From Bacteroidales bacterium (GTDB lineage: Bacteria > Bacteroidota > Bacteroidia > Bacteroidales > UBA7960), in the NCBI GenBank assembly GCA_007132395.1, contig SLOR01000023.1, positions 1 through 26,550 of the forward strand: a stretch of DNA of 26,550 nucleotides, read 5' to 3'. The position numbers and the translations under genes were made by a program. Positions 7,607 to 15,585 of this stretch are shown here, one piece after another; positions within the stretch are counted from its first letter, which is position 1; every line of letters begins with the position of its first letter. The notes under the pieces are model-generated. The model ran no database searches, was not told where the DNA came from, and saw only the letters and a program-made list of their open reading frames with translations.

Positions 7607-8320
7607 ATGACCCGATTAAGTGTAAATATAAATAAAATAGCAACGATCCGCAATGCCCGTGGTGGAAATATTCCGGATGTTGTAAAAACGGCCCTTGACT
7701 GCGAAAGATTTGGTGCACAAGGCATTACCGTCCACCCCCGCCCCGATGAAAGACATATTCGCCGCAAGGATGTCTACGATTTGAAACCGTTGCTCACCAC
7801 AGAGTTCAACATTGAGGGTTACCCCACACGAAAATTTATGGATATGGTAATTGAGGTAAAACCTGCCCAGGTAACCCTGGTACCCGACCCCCCCAATGCC
7901 CTGACATCCAGCGCAGGGTGGGATACCATCAGGCACTTCGCCCTGTTAAAAGAGGTGATTGCCGAATTCAAAAACAAGGGTATCCGAACTTCCATTTTTA
8001 TTGAAACGAACCCCGACCAGATTTTTAAAGCAGCGGAAACCGGCACCGACAGAGTGGAACTGTACACAGAGCCTTACGCTACAAACTTTCCCAAAGACAA
8101 AGAAGCAGCCATTGCTCCCTTTGTAAAAGCTGCCCAGGCAGCCCATGAGGCCGGATTGGGGCTCAATGCAGGCCACGACCTGAGCCTGGAAAACCTCAGA
8201 TTTTTCGCAGAAAACATTCCACACCTGCTGGAGGTTTCCATTGGCCATGCCCTCATATCAGATGCTTTGTACTTTGGATTGGAAAACACTATCCAGATGT
8301 ATCTGCGCGAGTTGAAGTAA
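7607..8320 (+). CDS. pdxJ: Pyridoxine 5'-phosphate synthase
   Basis: A 237-residue TIM-barrel enzyme of the DXP-dependent vitamin B6 pathway, which condenses 1-deoxyxylulose 5-phosphate with 3-amino-2-oxopropyl phosphate to give pyridoxine 5'-phosphate. Recognisable parts are the N-terminal VNINKIATIRNARGG, ITVHPRPDERHI containing the catalytic histidine at H43, the glutamate in FNIEGYP, and the phosphate-binding GLGLNAGHDLS and IGHALISDAL near the C-terminus. The NINK opening, in place of the enterobacterial NIDH, is usual in Bacteroidota. Length and ends fit the family. Start ATG 7607 follows a good -7 element. The esterase gene begins 13 bases after the stop, so the two are probably cotranscribed. 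Confidence 0.97.
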   Translation: MTRLSVNINKIATIRNARGGNIPDVVKTALDCERFGAQGITVHPRPDERHIRRKDVYDLKPLLTTEFNIEGYPTRKFMDMVIEVKPAQVTLVPDPPNALTSSAGWDTIRHFALLKEVIAEFKNKGIRTSIFIETNPDQIFKAAETGTDRVELYTEPYATNFPKDKEAAIAPFVKAAQAAHEAGLGLNAGHDLSLENLRFFAENIPHLLEVSIGHALISDALYFGLENTIQMYLRELK

Positions 8321-8333
8321 TAATTATATCCAT

Positions 8334-9092
8334 ATGCAATTACACTACCACGAAATGGGCCAGGGCCATCCGTTGATTATCCTTCACGGATTATTTGGCA
8401 TGTCGGATAACTGGATTACCCATGCCCGTAGTTTGTCACAAAACTTTAATGTGTTTGTTCCTGACCAGCGCAATCACGGCAAATCGCAAAGGCATATCGT
8501 ATTTAATTACGAGGCCATGGTGGATGATTTACTGGAATTTATGGAAGAACGGCAGCTGGAAACAACCTACCTGCTGGGCCATAGCATGGGAGGCAAAACA
8601 GCCATGCAGTTTGCATTTGACTATCCGGAAAAAGTGGATAAACTTATTGTAGCTGACATAAGCCCCGATGAATACAACCACAAACACGACCGACTCATTG
8701 ATGCCATGCTCTCCGTAGACGTATCTCGCTATGAGTCAAGAAATGAAGTAAATAAAGAGCTGAAAACACGCATTTCCGACAACCGCATACGGCAGTTTTT
8801 ATTGAAAAACCTTTACTGGAAGGATCGTTCTTCGCTGGGTTGGAAAGCCAATCTGGAGGTAATACAGGAAAACCTTGAAGAAATATTCCGCCCCCTGGAT
8901 ACGGATACTCCCTTTGAAAAACCGACCCTTTTCATTCGCGGTGCCGAAAGCCATTACATTACCGATGTGCATGTACCGCGCATTGCTGAGCTATTTCCCG
9001 ATTATCAGATTGAAACCATCGATAATGCTTCGCACTGGTTACACGCAGAGCAACCGGAAGCCTTTCTGAAAATAGTGAATAATTTTCTTTAA
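8334..9092 (+). CDS. Alpha/beta hydrolase, YbfF-like esterase
   Basis: A 252-residue cytoplasmic hydrolase. The oxyanion region is ILHGLFGMSDNW, the nucleophile is S84 in GHSMGG, the acid is probably D108 in VADISPDEY (the position used in E. coli YbfF) and the histidine is H234 in ASHWLHAEQP. The PDQRNHGKS motif after strand 4 is also typical of this family. It is thought to act on short acyl esters or acyl-CoA thioesters; the physiological substrate is not known. It follows pdxJ by 13 bases and shares its transcript, although no direct link to vitamin B6 synthesis is evident. Confidence 0.9.
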   Translation: MQLHYHEMGQGHPLIILHGLFGMSDNWITHARSLSQNFNVFVPDQRNHGKSQRHIVFNYEAMVDDLLEFMEERQLETTYLLGHSMGGKTAMQFAFDYPEKVDKLIVADISPDEYNHKHDRLIDAMLSVDVSRYESRNEVNKELKTRISDNRIRQFLLKNLYWKDRSSLGWKANLEVIQENLEEIFRPLDTDTPFEKPTLFIRGAESHYITDVHVPRIAELFPDYQIETIDNASHWLHAEQPEAFLKIVNNFL

Positions 9093-9143
9093 GCAGGCAC
9101 TGTGCACTTCCCCTTCGCAAAAAGAGCAGTCTTTTCAATTCTT

Positions 9144-9200
9144 AAAAAAACCAAAAACATGCCTTTTGCTTGCAAATCACAAGGCATTGGTTTTTCTTTG
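9144..9200 (+). terminator. Probable terminator after the pdxJ-esterase unit
   Basis: The stem AAAAACCAA...TGCCTT pairs with AAGGCA-TTGGTTTTT after skipping a five-base bulge. The inner stem TGCCTT-TG/CA-AAGGCA carries one mismatch. A T-rich tail (TTTTTCTTT) follows at 9191-9199. The bulge makes it weaker than the other terminators here. Confidence 0.45.
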
Positions 9201-9315
9201 TCAGTTGTATAAAACAATCTTTAACAGAGCGTTTACACATAAGACACATACAGTCATCCAATATTCTTATCACAGAAGCACAATTCTTTCATATCAACCT
9301 TTAAATCATTCAAAG

Positions 9316-11349
9316 ATGAACAAATTAAAAAGCTTTTTTACCCTGTTTTTTATTGCTATTGCAGCAATATCATTTGCCGGGAGCGAGATTTTTACCGCGG
9401 AAAAAATGTGGCAAATGGAACGTGTGGGAGCCCCCCAGGTTTCGCCTGACGGACAATGGGCGGTTTTTACCCTCTCCACCTACGATATTGATAAAAATTC
9501 CTCCACCACCGATTTGCACCTGATGAATATTGCCGATGGCAGCCACCGACAGATTACCTTTTCAGGCAGGGAGGGCTCGCCTGTTTGGAGCCCCGATGGA
9601 GAAAAAATCGCCTTCGTTTCACGGCGTCATGGCGGACCCGGGCAGATATACATAATGGACATTAAAAAGGGGGGTGAAGCCAGGAAGATTACCGACCTGC
9701 CCGTGGGCGTTTTTGCCCCCAAATGGTTTCCTGATGGCAAGCGAATTGCTTTTGGCGCCAACATCCTTCCCGAATATGAAGGTGATTTTGCCAAGCTGAA
9801 AAAACTCATGGACGAGAAAAGCAACTCCAAGGTAACAGCCAAAGTAACCGAAAACACCATGTATCGTTTCTGGGACCGCTGGCTTACCGACGGGTACTTC
9901 CCCAGGCTTTTCAGCCTCGACATTGAAAGTCGTGAAGTTACCGACCTCATGCCCAACACCTCCAACTACTTCAATATGATGGGCGGAGTATCCTACGACA
10001 TCTCCCCTGACGGCCGTGAAATTGCAGTGAGCATGAACAGTACCGAACCTCCCTTCGACACTACCAATAATGCCATTTTCCTACTGCCCACCGACGGAAG
10101 TGGCAACATGACTAATATCACTGCTGATAATCCTGCCAATGACAGCAACCCCGTTTACAGCCCCGATGGCACCCATATTCTTTACGGAAAACAAAATATT
10201 TACCACTTTTATGCTGATAAGGTGGAGATGGTTAGGTACAATCGCAGCAATCGTACGTTTACCAACCTCACAAGCGAAATCGACCTTTCGTGCTCAAACT
10301 GGTTTTGGTCCAACGATTCCCGCACCATTTATTTCCATGCTGAGCATAATGCACAAAATGCGATTTTCAGCATACCTGCCAACGGCGGACAGCACACAAA
10401 ACTTATTGGCGAAGGAACCAATGCAGGAGCAGCCATTGCAGGCAGCCGTGGACGTGATATCGTATTCACACAGCACAACCTTGATATGCCCACCGAAATC
10501 TTCAAAATGGATAACCGTGGTCGCAATGTTACCCAGCTTACCAATTTCAACAAGGAAAGACTGGCCAACCTAAACTTGGGCAAGGTGGAGAATGTTACCT
10601 ACAAAGGTGCTGACGGTGCCGATGTGCAAATGTATATCGTGTACCCTCCCGATTTCGACCCCAACAAAAAGTACCCTCTTGTACTTATGATTCACGGAGG
10701 ACCTCACGGCACCTTTGGCAATCAGTGGCACTATCGCTGGAACGCACACCTTTTCGCAGCGCCCGGCTATGTGGTGGCTATGCCCAACTTCCATGGGTCA
10801 ACCAGCTTCGGACAGGATTTTACCATCTCCATCCATGGAGAGCATGCCAACAAGCCTTTCCGCGATATTATGAAAGGAACCGACTACCTCATCGAAAGAG
10901 GCTTTGTGGATGAAACCCGCATGGCTGCCACAGGCGGAAGTTATGGCGGATATATGGTTAGCTGGATTGCCGGACATACCGACAGGTTTGCGGCCCTGGT
11001 AAACCATGCCGGTGTGTACGACCTGCACCTGCAGTTTGCTTCCGACTTTGCAGGCAACAGAGGTTACCAGTACGGCGGAACACCCTGGAAAGATTTTGAT
11101 AAACTGAACGCGCAAAACCCCTCACAATTTGCACACAACTTCAAAACTCCCATGCTGGTTATTCACGGAGAACTTGACTACAGAGTGCCTGTAGCACACG
11201 GGTTCCTGGTGTATGGCATTTATAAATCCATGGGCCTGGATGCACGCCTGGTGTATTTCCCCGACGAGAACCACTGGATTCTCTCTCCCCAGAATTCCAT
11301 TTACTGGTACGAAGAATTATACGGATGGCTGGACAGGTATCTGAAATAG
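9316..11349 (+). CDS. Exported S9 family peptidase, DPP5-like
   Basis: A 677-residue serine peptidase of the prolyl oligopeptidase family. Residues 1-22 form a signal peptide (LKSFFTLFFIAIAAISFAG), so it acts in the periplasm or cell surface. Residues about 25-420 form a beta-propeller with repeated S-P-D-G blades at 43, 92, 230 and 282. The C-terminal hydrolase domain has the HGGP oxyanion motif at 460-463, S542 in GGSYGGYM, D621 in GELDYRVP and H653 in DENHW. Length and triad placement resemble Porphyromonas gingivalis dipeptidyl peptidase 5, whose nucleophile is also S542 as I recall. It likely trims dipeptides from oligopeptides for uptake. The frame is open 50 codons upstream, but the signal peptide fixes the start at 9316. 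A strong terminator follows. Confidence 0.93.
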   Translation: MNKLKSFFTLFFIAIAAISFAGSEIFTAEKMWQMERVGAPQVSPDGQWAVFTLSTYDIDKNSSTTDLHLMNIADGSHRQITFSGREGSPVWSPDGEKIAFVSRRHGGPGQIYIMDIKKGGEARKITDLPVGVFAPKWFPDGKRIAFGANILPEYEGDFAKLKKLMDEKSNSKVTAKVTENTMYRFWDRWLTDGYFPRLFSLDIESREVTDLMPNTSNYFNMMGGVSYDISPDGREIAVSMNSTEPPFDTTNNAIFLLPTDGSGNMTNITADNPANDSNPVYSPDGTHILYGKQNIYHFYADKVEMVRYNRSNRTFTNLTSEIDLSCSNWFWSNDSRTIYFHAEHNAQNAIFSIPANGGQHTKLIGEGTNAGAAIAGSRGRDIVFTQHNLDMPTEIFKMDNRGRNVTQLTNFNKERLANLNLGKVENVTYKGADGADVQMYIVYPPDFDPNKKYPLVLMIHGGPHGTFGNQWHYRWNAHLFAAPGYVVAMPNFHGSTSFGQDFTISIHGEHANKPFRDIMKGTDYLIERGFVDETRMAATGGSYGGYMVSWIAGHTDRFAALVNHAGVYDLHLQFASDFAGNRGYQYGGTPWKDFDKLNAQNPSQFAHNFKTPMLVIHGELDYRVPVAHGFLVYGIYKSMGLDARLVYFPDENHWILSPQNSIYWYEELYGWLDRYLK

Positions 11350-11373
11350 ACTACCATCTTTTCCAATTATATA

Positions 11374-11403
11374 AAAAGCCCGGGGTTGAAAGCCCGGGCT
11401 TTT
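11374..11403 (+). terminator. Intrinsic terminator after the S9 peptidase
   Basis: AAAAGCCCGGG (11374-11384) and CCCGGGCTTTT (11393-11403) give a perfect 11-bp stem with an 8-base loop, starting 25 bases after the stop. The symmetric A and T flanks allow it to work in both directions, which fits the convergent TonB gene. Confidence 0.85.
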
Positions 11404-11450
11404 GCATTAAAAAAACAAAACAACAGTTAGAAAATTAAGTCCGGTCTTAT

Positions 11451-12128
11451 TTATTTAAGTCGGAACACAACAGGTACTGAAAAACTAACCCTCACGGGTT
11501 GAGTTCCCATTCTTCCGGGGCTCCAGCGGGGCATATTCTTTACTGCACGTAAAGCTTCCTCATCGCATCCACCCCCAATGCCTCTTATTACATGCACGTT
11601 TGATACAGAGCCATCTCTTTCCACAACAAACCCAATGAAAACAGTTCCCTGGATATTTAATTCCTGTGCGAGGCGCGGGTATCGTAAGTTTCGGGCAAAA
11701 TAAGCAAACAAGGCCTCGGTACCCCCTGGAAACTCAGGGTCAAATTCAGCACGTACGAAAACCTCATTATCAATAAGGGGTTCTTTTTTATCATAGTCAT
11801 CCAGTCGTAAATCCGGCGCCCGATAATTCTCTGGTACCTCAACTGTTACATGCACATCGGGTTCATCGGTGATTTCATCATCGGGTAGGGTAGTAATCTC
11901 GAAAGGTTCAGGGGCAGGAGGCGGTTCAGGAGGCTTTGGCAGTGTAATATCTATAATATCAATATCCACCGTTACATCATACCCCCGGTAGGGATCATAA
12001 ACCACACGTTGGGTTTTTTTGTATTCAAAGGCCAGCAGCACAAGAAGAAGGCTCAGTACAAGGCCGATTTTGAAAAACAATACTTTTTTGTTTTCCAGGT
12101 CTTTGGGAGGAGATTTTTTTGTGTTCAT
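11451..12128 (-). CDS. Energy transducer TonB
   Basis: A 225-residue TonB-family protein that couples the proton gradient at the inner membrane to outer-membrane TonB-dependent receptors. A single N-terminal transmembrane helix spans about 17-34 (FFKIGLVLSLLLVLLAF). A proline-rich stretch at 64-75 (PKPPEPPPAPEP) begins the periplasmic spacer. The C-terminal TonB domain covers about 135-225, with the hallmark FPGGTEALFAYFARNLRYP, GTVFIGFVVERDGSVSNVHV and W-S-P-G near the end. No exbB, exbD or receptor gene lies nearby, so it is an orphan transducer, common in Bacteroidota with many receptors. Its 3' end faces the S9 peptidase gene. The symbol tonB is withheld because genomes of this type usually carry several paralogues. 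Confidence 0.93.
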   Translation of the reverse strand: MNTKKSPPKDLENKKVLFFKIGLVLSLLLVLLAFEYKKTQRVVYDPYRGYDVTVDIDIIDITLPKPPEPPPAPEPFEITTLPDDEITDEPDVHVTVEVPENYRAPDLRLDDYDKKEPLIDNEVFVRAEFDPEFPGGTEALFAYFARNLRYPRLAQELNIQGTVFIGFVVERDGSVSNVHVIRGIGGGCDEEALRAVKNMPRWSPGRMGTQPVRVSFSVPVVFRLK

Positions 12129-12444
12129 AGCATCGGATTTTAAAGGTTAATAAAAATCGTGAAATGCTTACCTAACACTTTGTGCACAAAGAACGATGCA
12201 AGGCAAATGCTTCGTTTAATATTACAACGGGCTTTATTTCTTAAATATTGTTAACGTTCGATATTTTTCATAAAGCAATACTTTCGCTTAAGCCGTATTA
12301 CAACCTTCCGAAGGCAATAAACTACCATGCTATCTTGTTGCATAACTGCACAATACATCAACCCCCAAACCTTTGTAGAGTTCTCTTGTTAGTTACACGT
12401 AACGCAAATCAATTCTACAAATCAATATAATTCAAACCTGCATT
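12129..12444. other. Divergent intergenic region with a 14-bp palindrome
   Basis: This 316-base gap separates the divergent TonB and serine hydrolase genes. It holds a perfect palindrome, CTTTGTGCACAAAG (12178-12191), 50 bases upstream of the TonB start. It also has a smaller inverted repeat GTTAC/GTAAC at 12392-12403, about 40 bases before the hydrolase start. I found no exact TAnnTTTG element on either strand and no convincing coding frame. The open frame at 12248-12430 lacks any recognisable feature. Confidence 0.4.
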
Positions 12445-13059
12445 ATGCATGACTATAAGATAACAGAAAGCGGAACCTCACTTGCGGAAGCAGAAAAAGC
12501 CATTATCCTTATTCACGGACGTGGTGCACCGCCTGAAGATATCCTTTCTCTTGCTGACTTTTTCAATACCGATAATACTTATGTGGCAGCACCGGAAGCC
12601 ACCGATTATGTGTGGTATCCGCTGAGCTTTCTGGCACCCAGGGAACAGAACCAACCCTGGCTGGACAGCGCTATCAGTAATATAGAAAAACTCATAGCGC
12701 AAATTGAACAGCATATTCCATCAGAAAAAATATTTATCATGGGATTTTCGCAGGGTGCTTGCCTTACTGCAGAGGTTACCGCCCGCAATGCGAAAGCTTA
12801 CGGAGGTATTGGTGTTTTTACCGGTGGACTGATAGGTGCAGAGCCCGATTTCAACAAATACAAAGGCAGTTTTGCCGGCGCTAAGGCTTACATCAGCAAT
12901 GGCGATAACGACCCCCACATTCCTCTGGCACGCACAGAAGAAACTATTGAGCTATTTGGCAACATGGGTGCAGATGTAACCCGTGAAATATTTCCGGGCA
13001 GGCCCCACACAATTAATATGGACGAAATCAATAAAGTAAAAGAGTTGTTCGATTTATAA
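12445..13059 (+). CDS. Alpha/beta hydrolase, phospholipase/carboxylesterase type
   Basis: A 204-residue small serine hydrolase of the acyl-protein thioesterase/YpfH group. The oxyanion motif IHGRGAPPED is at about 24-32, the nucleophile S102 lies in GFSQGA, the acid is D156 in NGDNDPHIP and the histidine is H188 in GRPHTI. There is no signal peptide, so it is cytoplasmic. Family members cleave short-chain esters or S-acyl groups; the substrate here is unknown. It starts after a long gap and is followed by 175 bases and a hairpin before the lipoprotein gene, so it is likely transcribed alone. Confidence 0.88.
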   Translation: MHDYKITESGTSLAEAEKAIILIHGRGAPPEDILSLADFFNTDNTYVAAPEATDYVWYPLSFLAPREQNQPWLDSAISNIEKLIAQIEQHIPSEKIFIMGFSQGACLTAEVTARNAKAYGGIGVFTGGLIGAEPDFNKYKGSFAGAKAYISNGDNDPHIPLARTEETIELFGNMGADVTREIFPGRPHTINMDEINKVKELFDL

Positions 13060-13158
13060 AGTTTTTAGATTCCCCCTAAAAGGCTAACATCGTGCACTTT
13101 ATACCCTTCCGGCAAAAACATGTCGCAATGATGATTTTTCCATACCTGAAACAATCCT

Positions 13159-13166
13159 TATTTTTG
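13159..13166 (+). promoter_or_regulatory. Candidate -7 element upstream of the TPR lipoprotein
   Basis: TATTTTTG matches TAnnTTTG exactly, 69 bases before the ATG at 13235. A start about seven bases downstream would place the hairpin at 13190-13216 inside the leader RNA. No -33 TTG is obvious. Confidence 0.4.
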
Positions 13167-13189
13167 CAGCAGATATTGTAATGTTGTTT

Positions 13190-13222
13190 TGGGAAACCAT
13201 CCAATTCGGTTTCCCATTTTTT
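13190..13222 (+). terminator. Terminator-like hairpin directly before the lipoprotein gene
   Basis: TGGGAAACC (13190-13198) and GGTTTCCCA (13208-13216) form a perfect 9-bp stem with a 9-base loop, followed by six Ts (13217-13222). It ends 12 bases before the next start codon. It may terminate the hydrolase transcript, or act as a leader attenuator if the -7 element at 13159 is used. Confidence 0.65.
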
Positions 13223-13234
13223 ATGTAAATTTTT

Positions 13235-14116
13235 ATGAGATTATCCCTTCTTATTGCCGCAGTTACTTTTCTGATATTTTCTTCATGCAGCAGTACCCGG
13301 CAGTGGACCGAACTCAGCCAGCAGGCCGGGCAGGCATTTGAGCAAAACGAGTACGAAACGGCCTTAGGTCTTTACGAACAATACATTATGCATTTTGGTA
13401 ATGATGCCACTGTAATTCCTGACAGCATTTACCGCGGCGCAGGGTTGGCAGCTTTTGAACTTGGGATGACCGCCAAAACGCTCGATTACCTCAACACCAT
13501 AAGGCAGTCCGACCTGGCAGATGCTCCAGTGCAATATGCACTGGCCCTTTCCAACAGGGAGATTGACAACCTTTCCAGGGAAATTACCGCACTGGAAACC
13601 TATGTGGAAAAATATCCGGAAGCAGAGAAAATTGAACCCATGCGCCAGCGATACTTTGAAACCCTTGTGGAAAGCAGAAACTATGAACGGGCGCTGGAAC
13701 TCTGGCCTGCCATAAAAAGCAATGCACAAAAAGAAGAATGGCTCCTTGAACGCTACTTCGAGGCAAACAAGGGGCTGGAAAAAGAGGATAAGCTCTATGA
13801 CATTGCCTCTTCCCTCTATTCTCTCAACCCTCAGAATACGAAAGCATTGTCGCATCTGGCCATCCATTATTTCTGGAAAGCCGAAAACCGTTACCAGGAA
13901 GAAATGGAGGCATACGAAAACAACCGCACCCACAGGCAGTACGCGCAGCTGTTGCGTGCCTTTCAAATCCTCAATGCTGATTTCCGGAAATCTCTCGACT
14001 ACTTCCTTACCCTCTACCAGCTGGAACCCAAATCTGAATACGCCAGGTACATCGGAAATATTTACCTGCGTTTCGACGAAAAGGGAAAAGCCGGGTACTA
14101 CCACGGGAAGATCTAG
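13235..14116 (+). CDS. TPR-like lipoprotein of unknown function
   Basis: A 293-residue protein with a lipoprotein signal: hydrophobic residues 3-15 and the lipobox FSSC with C18 as the lipidated cysteine. It is therefore anchored in the membrane on the periplasmic side. The rest is almost all helical, with repeat-like pairs such as AGQAFEQNEYETALGLYEQYI, LETYVEKYPEAEKI and YERALELWP, which read as degenerate tetratricopeptide repeats. I do not recognise a specific family. TPR lipoproteins usually act as scaffolds for envelope complexes. The 3' end lies 16 bases from that of the convergent antiporter gene. The upstream hairpin may affect its expression. Confidence 0.75.
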   Translation: MRLSLLIAAVTFLIFSSCSSTRQWTELSQQAGQAFEQNEYETALGLYEQYIMHFGNDATVIPDSIYRGAGLAAFELGMTAKTLDYLNTIRQSDLADAPVQYALALSNREIDNLSREITALETYVEKYPEAEKIEPMRQRYFETLVESRNYERALELWPAIKSNAQKEEWLLERYFEANKGLEKEDKLYDIASSLYSLNPQNTKALSHLAIHYFWKAENRYQEEMEAYENNRTHRQYAQLLRAFQILNADFRKSLDYFLTLYQLEPKSEYARYIGNIYLRFDEKGKAGYYHGKI

Positions 14117-14132
14117 CACCCTGATTGATTCG

Positions 14133-15326
14133 CTATTCTTCTATACCCTTCCCCTTCAGAAACCTGTTTCCCATCAGGTTCATGGCAATTGATCCCAAAG
14201 GAGCTGTAATAACGATAGAAACCACAGCAAGTGCAAGTATGATTTCGCCGGCCGGAGCACCCAGAGCAAGTGGAACTGAACCTATGGCCGCCTGCACAGT
14301 GGCTTTGGGGCTATAAGCCATTATGCAAAATCCTTTTTCCCTGAGGGTGAAATTCGTATTCTGCAAGGACAGCAACACCCCGGCAGAACGAGCAAGCAAC
14401 CCAACAGCTATGATTGCCACACCTGCCAAACCCACATCTGCGGCAAGCAGAACATTTACCTCTGCCCCCACCAGGAAAAAAAGCATAATTTCGGCAAAGA
14501 CCCAAATCTTACTGAATTTCACCGAGAGGGTTTTCCCCAGGGCAGGTCGCTTCTCGTATATTATAAAACCCACCACCATTACCCCAAGCAGGGATGCGAT
14601 GGGAAGGAATTGTTTTACTAAGGACTCCAGCGAGGTTAGAAGAATGCCGCCGGCAATTATAAGCATGATTTTTTTTGTGTTTCTGATGCTGAATTTTTTA
14701 AACAGAAACAACAGAATGATGGCTGTAACCAATCCCACCAGCACCCCAAGTATTACCGAAAGGGGAATCAATAAAACCCCGGCTACAATATTTATTTCGC
14801 TGCCGGCAAACCAGCCTGCAAAAGCAGAAAATATGGTAATGGCAACCACATCATCTAAGGAGGCACCGGCAAGAATCATGGTGGGGATACCCTTATCTGT
14901 CCCTCTCCCTATATCAATGTAATGTAGCATTTTGGGTACAATAACGGCCGGAGATACTGCAGCTATTATAAATCCAAGCATACCGGCCTCAATTCGGCTA
15001 ATTCCCAGCAGCCAGGAGGCAAAAAGCAAAATGGCAAACCCTTCAAGCAACACCGGAATAAAGCCTAACCGTATGGCAGGCAATCCCACCATTTTCAGGG
15101 TTTGCCGGTGAAGGCCCAGCCCTGCTCTGAGCAAAATAATTATCAGAGCAATGCTTCTTAAATCTCCCGACACGGAAAGAATGCTATCATCAATCCAGTC
15201 GACACCATAAGGTCCGATAAGCATCCCCAGAAACAGCACACCCAAAAAACCAGGCAACCGCAATCGGCTGAAAAGCTGGTGAGCAACAATGCCCAGCACC
15301 ACAATAATAGCAATACTTAATGCCAT
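14133..15326 (-). CDS. Cation/proton antiporter under fluoride riboswitch control
   Basis: A 397-residue inner-membrane protein with about 12 hydrophobic segments, matching the sodium/hydrogen exchanger domain of the CPA superfamily. The unwound-helix segment AAVSPAVIVP is at 122-131, and the ion-binding pair D158-D159 sits in AGASLDDVVAI. A DD pair, rather than ND, is usually linked to electrogenic exchange. There is no C-terminal TrkA-N domain, so it is not a full KefB/KefC. The leader carries a fluoride riboswitch with an intrinsic terminator, which implies induction by fluoride. The protein may help restore ion or pH balance during fluoride stress, or act on fluoride itself; the sequence alone does not decide. 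Start ATG 15326 lies 22 bases after the terminator T-run. Confidence 0.92.
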   Translation of the reverse strand: MALSIAIIVVLGIVAHQLFSRLRLPGFLGVLFLGMLIGPYGVDWIDDSILSVSGDLRSIALIIILLRAGLGLHRQTLKMVGLPAIRLGFIPVLLEGFAILLFASWLLGISRIEAGMLGFIIAAVSPAVIVPKMLHYIDIGRGTDKGIPTMILAGASLDDVVAITIFSAFAGWFAGSEINIVAGVLLIPLSVILGVLVGLVTAIILLFLFKKFSIRNTKKIMLIIAGGILLTSLESLVKQFLPIASLLGVMVVGFIIYEKRPALGKTLSVKFSKIWVFAEIMLFFLVGAEVNVLLAADVGLAGVAIIAVGLLARSAGVLLSLQNTNFTLREKGFCIMAYSPKATVQAAIGSVPLALGAPAGEIILALAVVSIVITAPLGSIAMNLMGNRFLKGKGIEE

Positions 15327-15347
15327 AGCTTATTTTTTATATCCCAT

Positions 15348-15389
15348 AAAAAAACCTGCAAACCGACCCGGCAAAGGCCAATAAGCAGG
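15348..15389 (-). terminator. Riboswitch expression-platform terminator
   Basis: On the minus strand CCTGC (15389-15385) pairs with GCAGG (15359-15355). Inside it, after a 2x2 T-T loop, ATTGGCC (15382-15376) pairs with GGTCGGT (15368-15362), using G-U wobbles, around a 7-base loop. Seven Ts follow at 15354-15348. The first two bases of the 5' arm are also the last two of the aptamer pseudoknot, so aptamer and terminator exclude each other. Confidence 0.85.
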
Positions 15390-15435
15390 AGTCATCAACT
15401 GAAATCTCAGTGGTTCAGGGCGAACTCCATCGCCC
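15385..15435 (-). ncRNA. Fluoride riboswitch aptamer (crcB motif)
   Basis: On the minus strand the conserved GGCGATGGAGTTCGCC core begins at 15434. The stem GGGCG (15435-15431) pairs with CGCCC (15422-15418). AACC precedes a second stem, ACTGA (15411-15407) with TCAGT (15402-15398). TGATGACTCCTGC closes the motif. The diagnostic pseudoknot forms between GGAGT (15428-15424) and ACTCC (15392-15388). Other members I recall use GGTGT/ACACC here, so the pairing covaries. The class binds fluoride with Mg2+ ions. The identification rests on motif recognition, not on a covariance-model search. Confidence 0.93.
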
Positions 15436-15490
15436 AAAGCTAAAAAGAAATCCGGCAACAAAGCAAATACTCCAGCCCGGATACAACTTC

Positions 15491-15522
15491 CAAATATACT
15501 ATTTTCCTCTCGGTTAGTACAA
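15491..15522 (-). promoter_or_regulatory. Promoter of the fluoride riboswitch-antiporter unit
   Basis: On the minus strand TTG (15522-15520) is followed after 21 bases by TATATTTG (15498-15491), an exact TAnnTTTG -7 element. Transcription would begin near 15484, about 50 bases before the aptamer. Confidence 0.6.
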
Positions 15523-15585
15523 GAGATTAATTGAAAAAGGTGGTGGATACGTTTTCTCCCTTTGAAGGAATGCCATCCAGGCGTT

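Noticed and set aside
12248..12430. Plus-strand open frame of 60 codons before the serine hydrolase
   Set aside because: No family resemblance, no promoter, and composition like intergenic DNA.
13364..14119. Long minus-strand frame (251 codons) opposite the lipoprotein gene
   Set aside because: Antisense shadow: the plus-strand frame has a lipoprotein signal and repeat pattern, while this one shows an unnatural mix of aromatic and cysteine residues.
14323..14922. Plus-strand frame of 199 codons within the antiporter gene
   Set aside because: Mirror of hydrophobic antiporter codons; the serine, threonine and proline-rich product is the usual artefact of reading membrane-protein DNA on the other strand.
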